From contig JAJTUP010000099.1 of the NCBI GenBank assembly GCA_021399435.1, positions 145,005-209,004 of the forward strand: a stretch of 64,000 bases of DNA. The letters run 5' to 3'. Both the position numbers and the translations under genes were made by a program. Shown here piece by piece: positions 20,108 to 30,417 of the stretch; positions within the stretch are counted from its first letter, which is position 1, and each line of letters starts with the position of its first letter. The DNA comes from Diaporthe sp. PMI_573 (Eukaryota; Ascomycota; Sordariomycetes; Diaporthales; Diaporthaceae). The notes beneath the pieces were generated by a model, which saw only the letters and a program-made list of their open reading frames with translations, did not search any database and was not told the origin of the DNA.

Positions 20108-22463
20108 TCACTCGTCCATTAGAATCCTATCTAGCGACCCGATCAAACCAGCACGCAACCAACTCCGTAGTGTCTGACAAAGCCCAATTGTACTGGCATC
20201 TAGCCTATTGCGGCTCTTGGTAACCATGCGGCCAGTGGTCGAGAATAGCCTCTCACACTCGGCTGACATAGGTGGCACAGTAAGCAGATCCAAGGCCATC
20301 CTAGACAGCCGGGGGTATTTGAGCCGCCTTATGTGCCAGTATTCGTAGGGATCTGTGACAGAAGCGTCAGCATCCTCGATATCGCGCTGCCACTGCTCGT
20401 ATTCATCAAGATCCAGACCGCCAACTGAGGACCTAGGGGATTGAGCTGGGGATTGAATGTGCGACTCGGTAACAGAAATCCCTCCAGCCATCAGTCCTCG
20501 CTTTTTCGTGCGCCACGCTGTGAACTTGTTTCTTGAGGTCTTCAGACGCTTATTGGCAGGCAATTCAATCTCTGGATCATCAACCTCAAGGTCCCTATAC
20601 TCTCCCCCCCAAAGATCCTGGACCATCTCCTGCGCCTTGGTAATCCACAGCTGTCTTTCCTCGTCGTCTCCCCACAAATCGTCAAACAGTGCCTATTGGT
20701 AAGCAGGATGGAGAACTGTGGCGCCATAGATCAGGGGGTTATCGTTTAAATGCTTGTAGTATTCGTTTAATTTGAGCCAACCCAGGTTGATGTTGACTGC
20801 GAGGTGGTGGCCGTCTGGAAAATTGGCGACTGCTCTTTTCGCGGATTCAAGGGTTTCGAGAAGAAATTCGTACGCGTGAATAAGATCCCAGCTTGTACCT
20901 GTACAAGTCAGCTGCTAGAATAAGAATAGGGCCGCTTTTGCGAAGTCTAAGGCTTACCAGACAGTGGGGGCTCGACCTCGTTTTCCTCGACGTTTCTGCG
21001 GTGTTTTCCCTGTCCATCACCCTCAAGGCCTTTCACAACCAGCTTGAAGTCAAGCAAAATGTCGTAAAGAGTCCCGAGCACATGCCAATCATCAGTTGTC
21101 ATGCGGTTCTCTTCCTTCAGGAAGAAGGGCTGCTTGGAGCCCTTTTTGATGTTGCCAGCTCTCGTCAAGCTGGCCTTCTCCCACTCGTTTGACGCTCTCT
21201 GGACAAAAGAATTATAAAATGGCCTTAAAACCAGAGCACGCTCAATCATCGAGAATTGAGAAAGCCACCGGGTAGCATTGTCGACCACAACTCCAACTGG
21301 ACGGTGTTTCTTGAGCTGAGCGTCGTCAGAGAGTTGGCTCTCGACAGCCTGTACCTTCTTGAGCATATCGGTCCACGTGTCCGATCTGCTCACCTCCTAG
21401 GACTTCGTGAGTATGACAAATAAAATCGGGGACTGAGCCACCTACAACAGCAAAGTTATGCCATTTTCCAACGGAGCCTCGCCTCCTCCAGACTTCATGC
21501 TCCTTCGCTGCCGTGTGAAGTCCTTCGAAGAGCTCTTTCTCAAAAGCATCCGGGTTCTTGCCATACAGCATCTGTTTCACTACTATGTTGACAACGTGGC
21601 CAACGCAGCGAACCCATCGCTTTTTCCAGTCGAAGCCGAATTCTAATGCAAGCTCCTCCATCGAGGTTTTATTGTTACCGGCATTATCCAGTGTGAAATA
21701 CCCGATTTTATCGCTGATCTCGTACTCTCGAATGATCTCGATGATCTGCCCGGCGATATTCTCGCCTGTGTGCCGCTCTGTAAGTTCAGGCAGGCCGAGG
21801 ACACACTTCTGTGGCCGGTCGTTGGAATCCCGAAACACACATGTGATGCCGTATAAGGCGTGTCGGTTACCAGACTTCCAGCCATCGTACGGTCACGTCA
21901 GTAATGTTAGCTTTTGTGATCTCGACAGATGGATTGAGGTAGTTGAAGATGTCTCGAAGATCTTGATCGTTGACGATCGAGAAGGATTGGTTAGAATTGA
22001 CAATCCAGTTGACAAGTTTCTGCTGGAATACAGTTTTGTCGAAACGTTTGATCAGCGTATTGATCAAATCTTGTTCCTTCGGCTCCGTGGGGTTCAACTG
22101 TAGGATTGTTGCAATGGACTGATGTGCTTTCTCAGATGCCTTTGCAGGCTTTTGCCTCTTGCCCGTCGGATCCATGATGCCATTGTGGTCCGTGTACAGG
22201 TGACCCTCAGCGTTCTGCAACCCTTTGATGGCATAACTCTTTGGCCTCGGCCGCTTTTGCTTGATGCAAAGACAACACACCCATCGGCGTTCCCCCTTCT
22301 GGGCATGCTGGATATCGTAGCCGAATTGATATACCCATTGACGCACTTGGCCGTCTCTCTCCGTCAAGGTCCAGCCTTTGTAGAGCTGAAAGAGCCGTTG
22401 ATTGTCTTCTTCTGTACGTTCTGGAACGGGCGTGGTTGACTTGGTAGGATGGAAGGTGGCCAT
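20108..22463 (-). pseudogene. hAT transposase (hAT-1), spliced, with internal deletion and a stop
   Basis: The N-terminus (22463, MATFHPTKSTTPVPERTEED) includes a BED-like zinc-binding region with CCLCIKQK and HLYTDHNG. The frame is continuous to DVTVRWLE near 21880. There the text switches frame directly to DGWKSGNRHALYGITC, so the expected segment before the catalytic domain is deleted; CGATGGCTGG serves both sides of the joint. Then come FTLDNAGNNKTSMEEL and WVRCVGHVVNIVVKQML. A 49-bp intron (21397-21445) precedes VSRSDTWTDMLKKVQ and a 59-bp intron (20899-20957) precedes TSWDLIHAYEFLLE. A TAG at 20693-20695 replaces the expected tryptophan before ALFDDLWG. The C-terminal dimerisation block is intact (YWHIRRLKYPRLSRMALDLL, SAECERLFSTTGRM). 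Confidence 0.88.
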
Positions 22464-22627
22464 TTCGATTTGAGGTAGTAAGGTCGTAACAGTAAAACCT
22501 CCCAGAATAGACTTGTTTAACTTTGTGTACGGATAAAACGGGGTGGAAAATCGTTTTTATTTTGTTGTGGGCGATCGAAGGTACTTAGGGTATGCGCTAT
22601 TTCACAAGGAAATCCAGGTATTTTCAA

Positions 22628-23722
22628 GGCAATTGATAGGGACGCATCACGAATTGATAGGGGCGCATCCGCCTTAGGGACGCGCCAGGTTTGCAGCCTC
22701 TGATTCGTCAGCCACGTTTTTGTTAGTGCAGGCAGAATTCTGCCGACGCTCCCGAAGTACCTCGAGCTTGGCTCTCAATATACCTAAATGAGCGGATGAT
22801 CCACCATCAGTCTCTCAACCATCAACCGTAGGTCTTTCGTCATGCTCCAGTCTGAGTCACCTTTTAGCTCAGAGAGCAATTCAAGACGTCGAACTCGAAG
22901 CCCCAGTCCTAGCTGCGAATCGCGTCCCCGAAAACGACAGCGGCAGAGCCGACAAGCCAGTTTCAGCCCACCACTTCTCGCGAATAGACCTCGTTCAGCG
23001 AGCAGCAACGGAACAAGTATCGGCCAATACTACGGAGTCGGCGACGGAGATGCAATCGGAAACCTCTTCGCATCTTTTCCACAGACCTTTACGACCGCTC
23101 CACGGCCCCACGGATCGCAAGGGCTTCATGAGCCACGATGGGAGCTCCGTTTTGATCACGAGATATACCTTTCGAACGATTTCCCATCCCAAGGGGGACG
23201 ACGACAGCGGGTCAGAATACCTATACCAGGCCCAGAAACCGACCTCCAACCTTCCTATTCTCCGCCGCAATCACCACGAGAGCAGTCGTCACCCACAAGG
23301 GCCGACTATTTTTAGAGCGGGGAGAACGACGGGAGTACGTGCTAGTGGACGGAGGACGCAACCGAGTCTTCGGAGACGAAGAAGTCAATGGGAGCTGCGT
23401 AATAGCGACGAGGAGATTCTTCCTTCAATAACGGTAAGAGAAAGAGACGTAGATAGCTGCTCTTAATGGAATCGTTCTGATTCTGTATCGTAAATAATAC
23501 TGAGTTGGCACCTGAACGCGACCTGTTCTAGAGAGGATTGGCCTGATGTCGTTGCTTCTAGACTAGGAAGAACTAGGCTTGTTAAGAGAGCTGGCTTCGC
23601 CGCCCTCACGGGGAAGTATTTATGGGTCTGGACAATTTGGCCCAATCAGATGTTATAAAAGCTGGCGCGTCCCTAAGGCGGATGCGCCCCTATCAATTCG
23701 TGATGCGTCCCTATCAATTGCC
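22628..23722. mobile_element. Nested 1,095-bp element with perfect 59-bp inverted ends and 8-bp target duplication
   Basis: The ends are exact inverted repeats of 59 bp, 22628-22686 and 23664-23722, starting GGCAATTGATAGGGACGCAT. ATTTTCAA flanks both sides (22620-22627 and 23723-23730), an 8-bp target duplication as made by hAT and some other DNA transposons. Each 59-bp end holds three iterations of TAGGG(A/G)CGC about 20 bp apart, plausible transposase-binding iterons. The interior encodes no transposase but has one 157-codon frame. It lies inside hAT-1, between that element's terminus and its transposase start. Perfect ends and target duplication imply a recent, non-autonomous insertion. 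Confidence 0.9.
22842..23315 (+). CDS. Unknown basic protein carried by the nested element, 157 aa
   Basis: The frame starts at ATG 22842 (MLQSESPFSSESNSRRRTRS). The first 60 residues are Ser/Arg-rich with a nuclear-localisation-like cluster (SRPRKRQRQSRQ). The rest is Pro/Arg-rich (RVRIPIPGPETDLQPSYSPP). No transposase or known domain is visible. Another plus frame (23050-23466) overlaps its second half, so the real reading frame is uncertain; an intron could join them. It is the only candidate cargo of the 1,095-bp element. Confidence 0.4.
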   Translation: MLQSESPFSSESNSRRRTRSPSPSCESRPRKRQRQSRQASFSPPLLANRPRSASSNGTSIGQYYGVGDGDAIGNLFASFPQTFTTAPRPHGSQGLHEPRWELRFDHEIYLSNDFPSQGGRRQRVRIPIPGPETDLQPSYSPPQSPREQSSPTRADYF

Positions 23723-23901
23723 ATTTTCAAACCCCACCAAAAATGTCCATTCCTTTCCACAATTTCCACATATGGAACATGTGGAAGGGGCTTTGTGGCG
23801 TGGATATGGAAATGCAGAAGCCCGCGTGGAATGGAATGGAATGGATATGGATCCACATTATGGATCCATATGTGGATTTCGTGGTATGGATTTGAACCCT
23901 G

Positions 23902-24867
23902 CTCGCCAGTGTGCCTACCGTTGACGACCCTCAGCCCAATCAAGCGGTTCCTCACATTATAGTCAAGATCCACGAAATGCGCAACCACGGCTACCAACGC
24001 CTTGCTGTTGGGCGAAGTCCACAGATCAGCAGACAGATGGATCTTGGACAGAGCGGTGCTGTGAAGCTGTCTCTTCAGGGCATTGAGGTTCTCCGTAAAG
24101 GCTTCAACTAGCCACTTCATCATCGTGGTGTCGCTTTTCGGGAGGATCTGATCGGTAAACGTGGGATTCCAGACGTGTAGCAGCTGACGGAACTGGGGCG
24201 CCTCTAATAACGAGATGGGCAGGTCACAACAAGCAACAAGCTCTGTAATGGCCTTTCTCGCGAGATTAGCGGCAGCGAGGGTTGGTGTATCACTATTAGC
24301 TGTGGCAGAATGAGGGAAAGGAACTGGGTGCTGTGAGTGAGTAACGAGGTCGTGATGGTCTGTACGCCTCCTCTTCCTGCGACCTAACTCTGCTGGGCTG
24401 ACATCATCACGGTCAGCCCCTCTAATAAAGTCTTTCAGCTTCCCAAATCGGTGGCCGTTGTTATCACTGCCCTCGAGATGATTTAGAGCAGAACTGGTTG
24501 TGATATTCTTGCCGCTTTTGGTCTGATACAACGTGTGCTGACGCTTCTCATCACAGGGACGGCAAAACCAGCACTCATCGCCAGTCTTTCTGACACCGTC
24601 GGGGTTCTGAATAACCTCTAGCAGCTTCTCCCCGAAGTGCCAGATGCCAGACTGTGTTGAAGAGCTCTTCCGTTTCGGCTGGGGGTCTGGCATCCATCTG
24701 GCGGCTACAAACTGGTGGCGCCGGCCTTTGACCGTGATACGTGGGAGGTCTTTGAGGGAACCAATAGCAAAGCGAGCTGTCACGTCGTGAGTGTCAATTT
24801 GGCTCTGGATGGATTGCGAGGAAGGCTGACGAGGCTGGCCAAGCAACGAAAGGGCGTTTGTAGCCAT
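23902..24867 (-). pseudogene. Second hAT transposase (hAT-2), cut off exactly at the hAT-1 terminus
   Basis: The product starts at 24867 (MATNALSLLGQPRQPSSQSI). It has a BED-like finger region (CWFCRPCDEKRQHTLYQT, then SSALNHLEGS), the dimer-like region LPISLLEAPQFRQLLHVWNP, and the start of the RNase-H-like catalytic fold (IHLSADLWTSPNSKALVAVV, NRLIGLRVVNGRHTGE). Right after HTGEQ the sequence becomes the terminus of hAT-1 at 23901, and the open frame runs on artificially to 23653. The catalytic remainder and dimerisation domain are not found on the far side of hAT-1, so the missing half was lost. It is a different family from hAT-1. Confidence 0.88.
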
Positions 24868-26412
24868 GATGATGCCTACAGTACAGGTACACTCGATGAT
24901 GAGACGCGACGAAGCCTAAGATCAGAGGACGGCTACAACAAACAGCTCAACTGCAGAAAAGCTGACAGATTTGACTCCGGATGCCGGGGGGGGGGGGCCA
25001 AATCGGGCTAACGATCGACATAGGTTTCGGAGCAAAACAACAAAAATGGGCTCACGATCCTCAATACAGTGGGGCAAACAGAGTCACATGTGGGGCCGCC
25101 AGGTCAACGTCCATTTGTTTGGTTCGTTTGCAAGTCATTTGCATATAAATGTCCCTTGTTTGGCTTGCTGAAATGTCGGGCTTTGCGACTTTCATTTGGC
25201 AAATGACTTGCAAAGGCTTGGTTTGCGTGGAACGCTGAGAGTTGCATTGTTTCAGGCAGGGTCTGTGGTCGTATCGGGTGCGTCCTCGGGTCGGTTTGGG
25301 TGTGTGAACGGACCTGGTGGGGTCGGAATCGGAAGCAGGAATCCGTGCTGGTGGAACTCGTCGGCAGTACTGTACTATAACGAAGGCACCGATGGAAGTA
25401 TTGATAGATTCAGCGATGTGATGGAGAGGTTGAAAGAATCATGTGGAGGCTGGAAACGTTGCACGTGGTAATGACGGGTAGGCAAGGGTTACCTCAGGCA
25501 CTCAGCCCCACACACTAGCCGAATAGACGCAAGCGCTAAGCGCACGTGATTCTGTGTGTGGGCCTGAGAGATTTTCGGCACAATTTGGTGGCCCATCCCT
25601 TAGGATAACTACATACATTTTGTATGTGTCCTCAGCTGTAAATTATGTATCCCCATCTGTTACGCCAGACCGATTTCATCAAGAGAATTACAACGCCTCA
25701 TATCACCTTTAATGCAACAGAAAACATCAAAATAGCTGTGTGCGAAAGATCTATAACGTCTCAGCTACCGATTGAATTGAGTATCATTTGGATATGATGC
25801 TTCATTGTTGAGATATCGCGGTCGATGCTGCGCGTGCTGCGCAACTTGCTCCTGGTAGTCGACGTGTGGTTACTTCCACGGACGTCGTCTCGCGATTATA
25901 TGTACGATTCCCCAGACGCATTTTAACTCTCTGGCAAGCTCCGACTGACGATTCCATCCGGCCAGGTCGCGTCTAGGTCAAATTGCCACCTCGGCCATGG
26001 ATAGGACGCAATTGGCATCGAGGATTGAAAGTACAGTAGGGTTCAGGCCGCGACGGGTGACGGGGCTGCAGGCAGCTTGATCTGCTGGAGCGGCCTGACT
26101 TCTGCCGCCATCTTGTCTTTGCAAAATGGTGGATTGGACGGTGGACAGAGAAAGAGATGTTGGGTGCCGGCCAGAAGCTGCTGGTTGAAGGCATGGGGAT
26201 GGAGATGGAGATGATCGCCTTGGCCAGGAAACTTTTTGAGACCCACCTTGCTTATCGGGGTGGCTTGTCACGGGCTAGTGCGGCAGATAAGCAGCACCCA
26301 GCGACTTGAGTATGGAAAACGGTGGAACCTGGACAACGGCGCGCAGGTCTTGAACGGTCTCCCTTCATACCCAGGTACCTAACCAAAGTTCCCTGGCCAA
26401 GGTATTTTGGTC
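24868..26412. other. hAT-2 upstream flank and spacer
   Basis: A run of about 13 G lies at 24988-25000. A perfect 15-bp inverted pair (TTGCAAGTCATTTGC at 25128-25142 and its complement at 25199-25213, 56 nt between) may belong to the hAT-2 subterminal region. A 91-codon plus frame (25196-25471) has no recognised motif. 25480-26400 shows nothing supportable. Confidence 0.4.
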
Positions 26413-27706
26413 TTTGTTTCTGTACCTTTTTGTTGGAGTGTTGAACGTTTGGAGTCAAGCCCCAGACTCGGTCGGTCAACAAGTACCTACCGTACCTGTA
26501 CTGTTGTGTCAGACAGGATGTTACGTAATATGTGGCTGTGCTCTTTCGCACACTGTATTTAGCCCTGACCTAGAACACGCTAGCATCAGGGACACACCGA
26601 CAGAAGACATCAACCAAGATGGTGACGGCGAAGTGTACAAGGTTCCAGTTGTTCTCATACGCGACTTTGGATACCAAGCGTAAGCAGACTTATCATTTCC
26701 CCTTAGCTCGAGTTCGACTATCGCGCTTGCCACTAATGTAACTATCAGCATTGACCCACGAACTCTTTGCAATGGTGAGGGCTTTCCACTTATCCAACCG
26801 GTTGTTTCTTTGACGGGGCAGGTTCTCGGGACAGGTCAAACCCACTTGGTCAAGGACTCTGTCCCGCTGTTGGATGATGCGCAGCTGAGATGCTGTGCAT
26901 TTATCCAGTGCTGTACCTACATCACGCCGGGTCAGCCATCAAAGAGCCCTTTCAAAGGCTTCCACCCCTTTCAAGTTTTTATTCTCTTTCCTATTCGCGC
27001 TTTGCCATTCTCTCTCCTCTGCAAGAAGATGGCAGATAGGAAGGATACACAGTTTGTTCCAGGTGTTCCCTTCAACTGCGTCGGCAAGATTGTTGGCCTG
27101 CTTGACCATAGTCTTATGGTAGCTGCCCCTACAGTTGATGAGAAGGACTATGTTTTCATTGTCGTTCCCGACTCTTGGACCTTTCCGGACAAGAGCACGC
27201 CACCTGCACCTGCCGCTAACACAGTCCCCCCCTCCAAAACCGAACCTGGCCCATCCCAAGCTGGCGGCTTCGCAGCAGCGAGGTCTATGTTCAAGTCTCC
27301 CTCCAAGAAATCTTCACAGGTGCAACAGTCACGGTCACAATCATCACAATCGCCGCAGGGAGGTCCATCCCAACAACCCGTTACTCCATCTCAGAACAAA
27401 AGGCCCGCAATCTCCGCATCTCCATTGTCTCAGTCAAGTTCGAACAACCCGGCCCCCAAGAGACTCAGGGGGTCTACTGTAACTACCGCAACATCTCCAA
27501 TCATTGCAGGGTCGCCGGTCTCCCCTTTAACATCCGTAGACTCTGATGAAAATGATAACCATGAAGAAGGTGAAGCGAAGGAAAACGAGGACTCTCGATC
27601 ACCTAACATATCTGCCACACTCCGATCCTCCGTTCGTCCTAATATGAGGTCATCAACTACCGAACCAGGTGGCAGGAACAAGAGGCATCCGACAAAGACA
27701 CTTTAA
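26413..27706 (+). CDS. Hypothetical Ser/Pro-rich protein; one intron, start uncertain
   Basis: The 3' part is clear: ATG at 27029 (MADRKDTQFVPGVPFNCVGK) opens a 225-residue frame with a folded-looking start (VGLLDHSLMVAAPTVDEKDY) and a long Ser/Gln/Pro-rich, later acidic tail. The frame is open further upstream. A good 69-bp intron (26680-26748, GTAAGC to TATCAG) joins KVPVVLIRDFGYQ to AIDPRTLCNGEGFPLIQPVV in the same frame, so the gene may really begin before 26600. No ATG is found in the first exon frame back to 26413, so a further exon may exist. No domain recognised. Alternatives are a 226-codon gene at 27029, or two overlapping genes. Confidence 0.5.
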
Positions 27707-28803
27707 CTAGCAGAGTATAGTGATAGTGTGTGGTATTTTGGGCTGTTGTATTGGGTTTGGAAAACTTATAGATTGATATATGGGAGAAATAAGCGTGCGG
27801 TTTCAACACCAGTGCGAGTGATAAAAGTCCAATGGTCTCAACACCAGGACATCTTGGCATGGCCGCTTCTTATACTCAAATTGACAATTTTCCCTCTTTG
27901 GTATTGCGAATGATTGATCTCTGCTAGTCTCAGTCCCCTGATCCCTGTCTCAATTATTGACCCTCACCCTATTGGCTAGGTCTCTTAGGTTCGCATTAAG
28001 CTCTTCAAATCGTGCCACTCAAAATGGTGCCTTCTCCTCAAAGCCAGCTGCGTACGTCTTATTGGCTACGCAAAATAAAGCTAACACACACACGCGCCCT
28101 ACTGGCCAAGTCTCTTCATCCACCCACCCAGAGCCGACCACTTAAAACCGCGCCCTCTTCTCAACACGTGCAGCAACCCACTAGTAAAACAGCCATACAG
28201 GCTCTTGTTGCAAGCTTCGTACCGGAAGGCTACTCAGCGCAAGGGAGCCGCCAACTTGCCCACTACGCCCAGCTTCCAACTTCCAACTTCCAACTTCCCC
28301 CGGCGGACGTGCGCCTTCCCCTGTACTGAGTAAACAAACAATTCCAAATGGACGTAAGCTGCCGGCAATCCGCGTGAGCCTTTTGGGGGCCAGCACCGAT
28401 TGGCCCCACTCTTTTGGTGCCATCAGCCAGTTGCGCGTTCTTTCGCCGCTGGCCATACAAAATCTGGACCAATCAGATTCCGAGAAACTTATTTATCCCT
28501 GTCTGCACCAAACCCTCATTATTCGGGAAAACTTATGAATTAATGTAGAGTCAGCCTTCGGCTGAATAAAGCGGACCAATTAGACGCCAGGAACGCCGTG
28601 CTGAGTTTATGAGTTAACTCACGAGTTAGCAGCGATAACTCAAACTCATGTGAGTTTTATGAGTTAGAGTTATGAGTTAACTCATAAACTAGGATTGATT
28701 TAACTAAAATGCCCAGGTATGGCCTTTCCCCAGACCCCTCTTGTGTCACGCTATGATAAAAAAATATTAGAGAATTTGGAAGGAAAGGTAAAAAGGTATT
28801 CTG
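27707..28803. other. Spacer with palindrome cluster
   Basis: No gene. 28604-28692 is packed with GAGTTAACTC-type words, including the 16-bp perfect palindrome TATGAGTTAACTCATA near 28670. A small hairpin TCAGCC-TTC-GGCTGA lies near 28551. Confidence 0.5.
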
Positions 28804-30417
28804 CTATTGAATCGATTTCAGCAGCTGCACGACCGCCTCGTGCCCTCTCCCTGCGGCATTCGACAGCGGCGTCTGGCCATAGCGACCCTTCGCCTCGGGA
28901 TCGGCGCCCCTGTCGAGCAGCAGCCGTACGACCGCCTCGTGCCCTCTCCCTGCGGCATTCGACAGCGGCGTCTGGCCACCCTTATCCTTTGCCTCGGGAT
29001 CGGCGCCCCTGTCGAGCAGCAGCTGTACGACCGCCTTGTGCCCGCTCCCTGCGGCATTCGACAGCGGCGTCTGGGGCGGCGTCTCGCCCCAGTAACCCTT
29101 CGCCTCGGGATCGGCCCCCCTGTCGAGCAGCAGCCGTACGACCGCCTCGTGCCCTCTCCCTGCCGCCCACAACAGCGGCGTCTGGCCCCAGACGCCGCTG
29201 TCGAGGGCGCCCTCGTCGAGCAGTATCTTCACCACCGCCTCGTGGCCTCCAGTTGAAGCCGCCTGGAGTGCGTTGCCGTAGTGTCCACCCTGCGCGTTGG
29301 GGTCGGCGCCCGCTTCGAGCAGCATCTTCACTACCGCCTCCTGGCCTCCGCGTGAAGCCGCCTGGAGTTCTACAAGAAATCCATGTACTACGGTCGGGCT
29401 TTGCCAGGCGAAGGCGCTTGCTTGGGGACGCACGATGCTCGAGACTGAGAGGGCAGGAGACGGCATCTGCGGACTCTGCGCCGCGAGATATGTGCCTCCG
29501 GGCGACGAGACCGAAGCCACCGGCCTGTATACAGAGACCGTCGCGGGCGAGCCTCGCTCGGAGATCGTGTGGCATCCTACAGCAGACGGCGTGGCTCCGG
29601 TGCATCAGCAAAGAAAGGTCGAGTCGGTCTGGCGCTGACTTACATGCTGCTGGACTGGGTGCATACAGAAAGCTCTCTGCTACGTCGTGTCGCTTCATCC
29701 ACCGCTCGATCTTCTGCGGCTCTACTTGGCCGCCTCGTACCTCGAACACAAGCGGGCGCTTGTCGGTCTCGACGAGCTTTCTCTTCTGTCGCTTCCGCAC
29801 GATCGCCTCCATCTCCTGCGGCTTGACGTTCCTGTCTTTGCCCCACTGGCTGATGCGCGTTCGGTACTGCCGTAGCCTGCGGACGCATCTGTGTCAGCAT
29901 CTTGCTGGGGGCTCTCACTTTATCTTGTACGAAGAGGAGCGACGTACTCAGCTTTAAAGCCATACTCCTCCTCGATCATCTCCCTCACCTTTGGCAAGGG
30001 CAGTTTCTGCACGATATGCAAGTCGAGGATGCGTTCCTTATACGGCTCCCAGTCATTCGCGTAAAGAGTCGGCGCCTTGCGCTTTCGCGGCGGATCCATG
30101 ATCGATGGGGCCCCTGCAGGCGCTGTAGGTGCAGACGCAGACGCAGACTGGCTGTTGCCAGCAAACCCTATGTCGAACCGTGCATGGCTAGGGTGTGCTG
30201 TGTAGAGATTGAACGGGTGCGGGGCATGGTTCTGCATAGTCGCGACCTGTCCGCCGGAGAGCTGTACCTGCAGGGTAAATGCAGCGGTCTGATCGACGCC
30301 AACCGATCCGTACAGTTGCTGGGTCGGAAGAGCATTGTGGTGTACAGTATGTAAGGGCTCGAGCTGGCGCGGGTAGGCTGGCGCCAGGTCAGGCAGGCTG
30401 CGCGGCGGGAGGTCCAT
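28804..30417 (-). CDS. Clr5-domain protein with C-terminal ankyrin repeats, 497 aa
   Basis: Three exons: 30417-29948, 29876-29644 and 29594-28804. The introns are 71 bp (GTACGT to CCGCAG) and 49 bp (GTAAGT to CCGGAG). Start MDLPPRSLPDLAP at 30417 follows a TATATTTT box near 30433. Residues about 115-170 form the Clr5 domain: DWEPYKERILDLHIVQKLPL, then across intron 1 GFKAELRQYRTRISQWGKDR. The second exon has a conserved-looking block (KRPLVFEVRGGQVEPQKIER). Residues about 310-490 are five or six ankyrin repeats (GHEAVVRLLLDRGADPEAKG and variants), ending raggedly at LLKSIQ. Clr5 is a fungal domain linked to heterochromatin factors and often fused to ankyrin arrays. The last repeats are nearly identical at DNA level. 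A long plus-strand frame over the same DNA is a shadow. Confidence 0.85.

Larger units (their letters stand above)
19909..23901 (-). mobile_element. hAT-type transposon (hAT-1) with a nested insertion
   Basis: Both ends carry the same inverted terminus CAGGGTTCAAATCCA, at 19909 on plus and 23901 on minus. Subterminal regions are full of TCCA/TGGA words (for example ATGGATCCATATTGTGGA near 20018 and ATGGATCCACATTATGGATC near 23846), typical hAT transposase-binding repeats. The transposase lies on the minus strand. A 1,095-bp element sits in its 5' region (22628-23722). The outer 8-bp flanks, GATCCAAC and CTCGCCAG, do not match, so the present ends do not come from one clean insertion. Recombination between copies or a deletion on one side is likely. 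Confidence 0.8.

Noticed and set aside
23050..23466. Second long plus frame in the nested element
   Set aside because: It overlaps the 157-codon frame without better features; kept only as an alternative in that entry.
28719..29957. Long open frame of 412 codons on the plus strand
   Set aside because: It mirrors the minus-strand ankyrin gene, whose spliced product has real domains; GC-rich repeats leave the opposite strand open.
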